Positions 7,376 to 9,673 of a stretch of DNA of 9,673 nt are shown in pieces. The DNA comes from Campylobacteraceae bacterium (lineage in GTDB: Bacteria > Campylobacterota > Campylobacteria > Campylobacterales > Sulfurovaceae): the NCBI GenBank assembly GCA_027023145.1, contig JALVWV010000201.1:1-9673 (forward strand), given 5' to 3'. The position numbers were made by a program, and so were the translations under genes. The notes below the pieces were generated by a model, which saw nothing but the letters and a program-made list of their open reading frames with translations, ran no database searches and was not told where the DNA came from. Every line of letters begins with the position of its first letter. Positions within the stretch are counted from its first letter, which is position 1.

Positions 7376-7404
7376 GGCACAGATTGATTACAAATTGGCG
7401 ACAG
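7376..7404 (-). promoter_or_regulatory. Triple Pho-box-like repeat upstream of phoX
   Basis: The minus strand carries three 7-mers, CTGTCGC (7404-7398), TTGTAAT (7393-7387) and CTGTGCC (7382-7376), each separated by the same CAAT spacer. The period is exactly 11 bases twice over. The half-sites match the E. coli CTGTCAT/TTGTCAC type and the TTGTAAC pair upstream of pstC. The array begins one base beyond the stop of the LamG-like gene and ends 61 bases ahead of the phoX ATG. The -10 is less clear than for pstC: TGTTAT (7370-7365) lies five bases after the array, and TACAAT (7354-7349) is farther away. Regulation by the PhoB-type protein is inferred. Confidence 0.7.
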
Positions 7405-7405
7405 G

Positions 7406-8038
7406 CTATGGCTTCGTGTTAGCCGTTAAATCATCAAATGATGTCTCGGCATCGCTCTTCGTCCACACACCGATACCCCCGGATTTGGGGAGAGCGTGGT
7501 CGGCATGGCGCAGGAGGATGCGACCATCGAGCGCTCCGGTAAAACGATCACCCGACTGGGTGATAGTCATGGTATGCCATCCGGAAGCCAGATGCACCGA
7601 GGCTGAGGCGATCTCGGAACGGTTGCCGCCCAGGACGGTGTAGAGGCGGAAGTTGTCTTCGAGAGGATTGAAACGGGCGACATAATAGTTGTGTGCATCC
7701 TGCACCCGCCACATGATACCACCCCCCTGATCCATCCGCCCGGCATTGGCACGGAAGGCGACGGTAATGGTGCCGTCCTTGAAGGCGATGCCTTTGGTAA
7801 AGTAGCAGTTGAACCCTCCCGGGAATCCTGCAAAGCCCTGCGTATTTTTGGTCATATCGAGTACGTGGGTGGGTGAAGGAGCCTGAGGATCGGTGGCAAT
7901 TGCCCACTCGGAAACCGCTTGCCATGTGTAAGGCGAAGGCTTCTCGAAATCCACATGGTAGGTTTGGGCTGAGAGAAGGCAGCTTGAGACGATGCAAACG
8001 CCTAAAACGTGGGTGGTTTTTCGTAACAGATAGTTCAT
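7406..8038 (-). CDS. Secreted concanavalin/LamG-like (DUF1080-like) protein
   Basis: A 210-residue exported protein. The N-terminus (1-24) is a signal peptide; IVSSC ending at C20 could be a lipobox, and LSA before Q25 could be a signal peptidase I site, so lipoprotein or soluble form is undecided. The rest looks like a single beta-sandwich of the concanavalin-like/DUF1080 type, with GGIMWRVQDAHNYYVARFNP (106-125), LASGWHTMTI (150-159), SGDRFTGALDG (162-172) and a closing GGIGVWTKSDAETSFDDLTA (187-206). Such domains bind or modify sugars or other surface ligands. No catalytic residue can be assigned here. The ATG overlaps the HNH stop (ATGA), and GGAGAG (8047-8042) in the HNH 3' end serves as its ribosome site. 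It is followed at once by the phoX Pho box. Fold assignment is moderate; function is unknown. Confidence 0.75.
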   Translation of the reverse strand: MNYLLRKTTHVLGVCIVSSCLLSAQTYHVDFEKPSPYTWQAVSEWAIATDPQAPSPTHVLDMTKNTQGFAGFPGGFNCYFTKGIAFKDGTITVAFRANAGRMDQGGGIMWRVQDAHNYYVARFNPLEDNFRLYTVLGGNRSEIASASVHLASGWHTMTITQSGDRFTGALDGRILLRHADHALPKSGGIGVWTKSDAETSFDDLTANTKP

Positions 8039-8742
8039 AATCTCTCCGCTGATTTATTGGTAAAATCATTAGGATCAATATCGCTTTTCCCAATATTGCA
8101 TTTTTCGCAAAGAATTTGCAAGTTATCTAATACGGTTTCTCCACCCCTCGCCCAAGGTATAATATGATCCACATGTAATTTTGCGCCATCTTGAGGAGTT
8201 GCCCCACAAAGTTTACATTTAGCCCCATCCTTCATCAGAACCATTGCCCTTAATCGCCAGTTGATATTACGGGGAGTAGCTCTTTTGCTTTTTTGTGGGC
8301 TGTTCGTTCGTATTTCTGGTAAAGTACCTTCATTTACCCAATTAACAAAAGCCTCAAGAGCTTTTCTCCAAGTTCCAAATCTTTTTTCATAGGTGGCGGA
8401 TGAATATTGTGATACTTCTTTAGTTAGATCACTGTATTTAGGCTGTTTACCTAAATTGGTCCAGACTTCAACAAGGTTTTCAAAAAGTTCTTCATTTGAT
8501 ATGTTCAAGTTCCTCGTTTTTTCTAGTCCTGCTTTTTCAAGTGCTTTGAGCCATGATCCAAAACGACGTGTTAATGTTGTATTGTGAAACCTTCCTCTTT
8601 CGTTGTATTCGTCAATTGTAACTTTATTCTTCCCACCTTCTTTTGCAACACGAAGTAAATCTTCGATTAATTCTTCATCTGGAATGTTTCTATGATGTGT
8701 TTCTAGCTGAAATCTCATATATTTTCTTCTATTGTCAACCAT
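8035..8742 (-). CDS. HNH endonuclease with two homing-endonuclease-associated repeats
   Basis: A 235-residue putative DNA endonuclease. Two related helical repeats at about 22-73 and 83-132, each ending RFG[ST]W[LR]KALE, match the HNH-associated DNA-recognition repeat of homing-type enzymes. The C-terminal HNH domain has zinc pairs C176/C179 and C212/C215, the catalytic core HVDHIIP (190-196, H193), N207 and CNIGKSD. It is intact. A 60-base sample (8461-8520) has 33% G+C against 57% in a phoX sample (6301-6360), so recent transfer is likely. No ribosome site precedes ATG 8742. A second Met at 8718 (residue 9) has AGAAG ahead and may be the true start. A solitary mobile endonuclease is the best reading; a defence nuclease is possible. 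Confidence 0.85.
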   Translation of the reverse strand: MVDNRRKYMRFQLETHHRNIPDEELIEDLLRVAKEGGKNKVTIDEYNERGRFHNTTLTRRFGSWLKALEKAGLEKTRNLNISNEELFENLVEVWTNLGKQPKYSDLTKEVSQYSSATYEKRFGTWRKALEAFVNWVNEGTLPEIRTNSPQKSKRATPRNINWRLRAMVLMKDGAKCKLCGATPQDGAKLHVDHIIPWARGGETVLDNLQILCEKCNIGKSDIDPNDFTNKSAERL

Positions 8743-8757
8743 TTATTGTGTAAACAT

Positions 8758-8763
8758 TTTATA
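8758..8763 (-). promoter_or_regulatory. Possible -10 element of the HNH gene
   Basis: TATAAA on the minus strand, 15 bases ahead of ATG 8742. No convincing -35 is present at the right spacing. If it is real, the leader would be nearly absent for the 8742 start, but would suit the 8718 start. Confidence 0.3.
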
Positions 8764-8855
8764 CCAAATAACCTTCAAATACAAAACAACACAACTGTTC
8801 AAATAATAACCCATATCTTAATAGCATAAAATGTGTGAAGGATATCTAGAACAAG

Positions 8856-8907
8856 ATCAGGAATGCATTCCACAAAAATATACCCGAACAAGGAATACAC
8901 TCCTGAT
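8856..8907. repeat. Imperfect 16-base inverted repeat in AT-rich spacer
   Basis: The left arm ATCAGGAATGCATTCC (8856-8871) and right arm GGAATACACTCCTGAT (8892-8907) are complementary at 14 of 16 positions around a 20-base AT-rich centre. The left arm also holds the perfect 12-base palindrome GGAATGCATTCC. It lies between the pstS terminator and the HNH gene. It may be the edge of a transferred element, a REP-like unit, or an operator. The remaining spacer (8743-8936) has no gene that I can see. Confidence 0.55.
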
Positions 8908-8936
8908 ATTACAACATCAAAAGACTTATTAAACGC

Positions 8937-8991
8937 AAAAACCCCACCACTCCCCGCACAGACGGGAAGCGACAGGGCTTGAAGGAGGTGG
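8937..8991 (-). terminator. Rho-independent terminator of pstS
   Basis: On the minus strand an outer stem of CCACCTCC (8991-8984) with GGAGTGGTGG (8953-8944, two-base bulge) encloses an inner hairpin CCCG/CGGG (8966-8963 with 8956-8953), followed by five Ts (8941-8937). It starts 25 bases after the pstS stop and so separates pstS from the genes downstream. Confidence 0.65.
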
Positions 8992-9015
8992 AGAAAGAAT
9001 GATCAGAGCTGAGGC

Positions 9016-9673
9016 TTACTTGATCCCTTTAACTTCCCAGTATTTGCGGATAGCGTCTTTGGTCTCTTTGGGCAGAGGCACATATCCGAGATCGGCAGCG
9101 GCTTTGTCACCGTTTGTATAGGCCCAGTCGAAGAAAGCGGTGACTTTTTTGTCCATCTCCGCTTTTTCGTTGGGGACGAGGATGAAGGTCGCTGCGACAA
9201 TCGGATAGCTGGTCGCACCGGCAGGGTCACCGATGACGGCATAGAAGTCTTTGTCTGCTGTCCATGTAGCGTATTTGGCTGCATCTTGGAACGAAGGAAC
9301 TGTCGGATTGATCATGTGCCCCTCTTTGTTCTCGACTTGAGCAGCAGGGAGGTTGCTGGAGAGTTTGTACGAGTACTCGATGTATCCGATCGAGTTTTTG
9401 ATTTGCTTGATGTTGGCGGTGACGCCGGAATTGGATTTGCCGGCGACGACTTTGGGCGCAGCCCACTTGGGTTTTTTGCTCACTTTAAACTCAGGGTTGA
9501 GCTTGTTGAGGAAGTAGGTGAAGTTGAAGGTTGTACCCGATTTGTCGGCACGGACACAGATGGTGATCGGTGCGTGAGGGAGCTTGAGACCGGCATTGTC
9601 TTTGGCGATGACGGCATCATCCCAGTGGGTTGCCTTGCCGCTGAAGATCGCTGCGATGGCCGCACGGCTTAAT
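9016..9673 (-). CDS. pstS: PstS, periplasmic phosphate-binding protein, C-terminal part
   Basis: Substrate-binding subunit of the Pst importer; it captures phosphate in the periplasm and delivers it to PstC/PstA. The frame stays open to the right window edge, giving 218 residues, roughly the last two thirds of the protein. The internal GTG at 9483 is not a start, because family sequence continues upstream of it. Diagnostic segments are IFSGKATHWDDAVIAKDNAG (fragment residues 9-28, cf. the IYLGKIKKWDD type in E. coli), RADKSGTTFNFT (41-52) with the phosphate-binding Arg, Asp and Ser-Gly-Thr, ANIKQIKNSIGYIEY, and a C-terminal ATFILVPN and FFDWAYTNGDKAAADLGYVPLP. The signal peptide and promoter lie outside the window. 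The gene ends in its own terminator and is 5.4 kb from pstC. Confidence 0.95.
   Translation of the reverse strand, partial: LSRAAIAAIFSGKATHWDDAVIAKDNAGLKLPHAPITICVRADKSGTTFNFTYFLNKLNPEFKVSKKPKWAAPKVVAGKSNSGVTANIKQIKNSIGYIEYSYKLSSNLPAAQVENKEGHMINPTVPSFQDAAKYATWTADKDFYAVIGDPAGATSYPIVAATFILVPNEKAEMDKKVTAFFDWAYTNGDKAAADLGYVPLPKETKDAIRKYWEVKGIK

Noticed and set aside
7315..7380. A longer phoX reading starting at 7380.
   Set aside because: It adds 22 residues before a clear signal peptide, has no ribosome site that I can see, and would run over the Pho-box array.
8764..8795. TTGTGTT and TTGTATT ahead of the HNH gene as a possible third Pho box.
   Set aside because: The spacing is 10 bases, the half-sites are poor, the distance to the -10 does not fit, and the region is T-rich, so chance matches are expected.
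8953..8979. CTGTCGC and CTGTGCG within the pstS terminator, similar to Pho half-sites.
   Set aside because: The period is 14 bases, and the sequence is explained by the terminator stem.
9481..9483. A GTG-initiated short protein from 9483 to 9016.
   Set aside because: PstS family sequence continues in frame upstream to the window edge, so this GTG is an internal valine codon.
1..9673. CRISPR arrays, tRNA or rRNA genes, and insertion sequences.
   Set aside because: No evenly spaced long repeats, tRNA-like folds or transposase coding were seen on either strand.

Overview
The window is a phosphate-starvation (Pho) locus from a Gram-negative bacterium. All recognisable genes lie on the minus strand, so the locus reads from high to low coordinates. 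The composition is near balanced. Secreted proteins have Sec signals, and there is a PhoX-type phosphatase and a c-type dihaem protein. My impression is a free-living Campylobacterota (Sulfuricurvum/Sulfurimonas-like) or a similar respiratory proteobacterium; this is an inference from gene content, not proven.

Layout in reading order: (1) 9673-9016, the C-terminal 219 codons of pstS (periplasmic phosphate-binding protein), closed by a stem followed by five Ts at 8991-8937. (2) 8936-8743, an AT-rich spacer with a 16-base imperfect inverted repeat. (3) 8742-8035, an AT-rich HNH endonuclease gene with two homing-endonuclease-type repeats, whose stop overlaps (ATGA) the start of (4) 8038-7406, a secreted concanavalin/LamG-like (DUF1080-like) protein. 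(5) 7404-7376, three 11-bp-spaced Pho-box-like repeats, then 7314-5449, a PhoX/DUF839 phosphatase with a Sec signal peptide. (6) a spacer with a REP-like double hairpin (5407-5361), then 5301-3613, a secreted protein with two CxxCH haem sites and no family I recognise. (7) 3602-3569, a Pho box with a TATAAT -10 in the same geometry as the E. coli phoA promoter, then the tightly packed operon pstC (GTG start), pstA, pstB, phoU and an OmpR/PhoB-type response regulator that runs off the left edge.

How it fits together: PhoX would release phosphate from organic esters in the periplasm. PstS captures the phosphate and PstC/PstA/PstB import it. PhoU and the response regulator (its kinase presumably lies beyond the left edge) couple uptake to gene control. 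The two Pho-box-like arrays suggest that the regulator at the left edge controls both phoX and pstCAB-phoU. The notable points are the 5.4-kb separation of pstS from pstC, the dihaem protein between phoX and pstC, and the AT-rich HNH insertion coupled to a secreted-protein gene. I see no CRISPR, tRNA, rRNA or insertion sequence.
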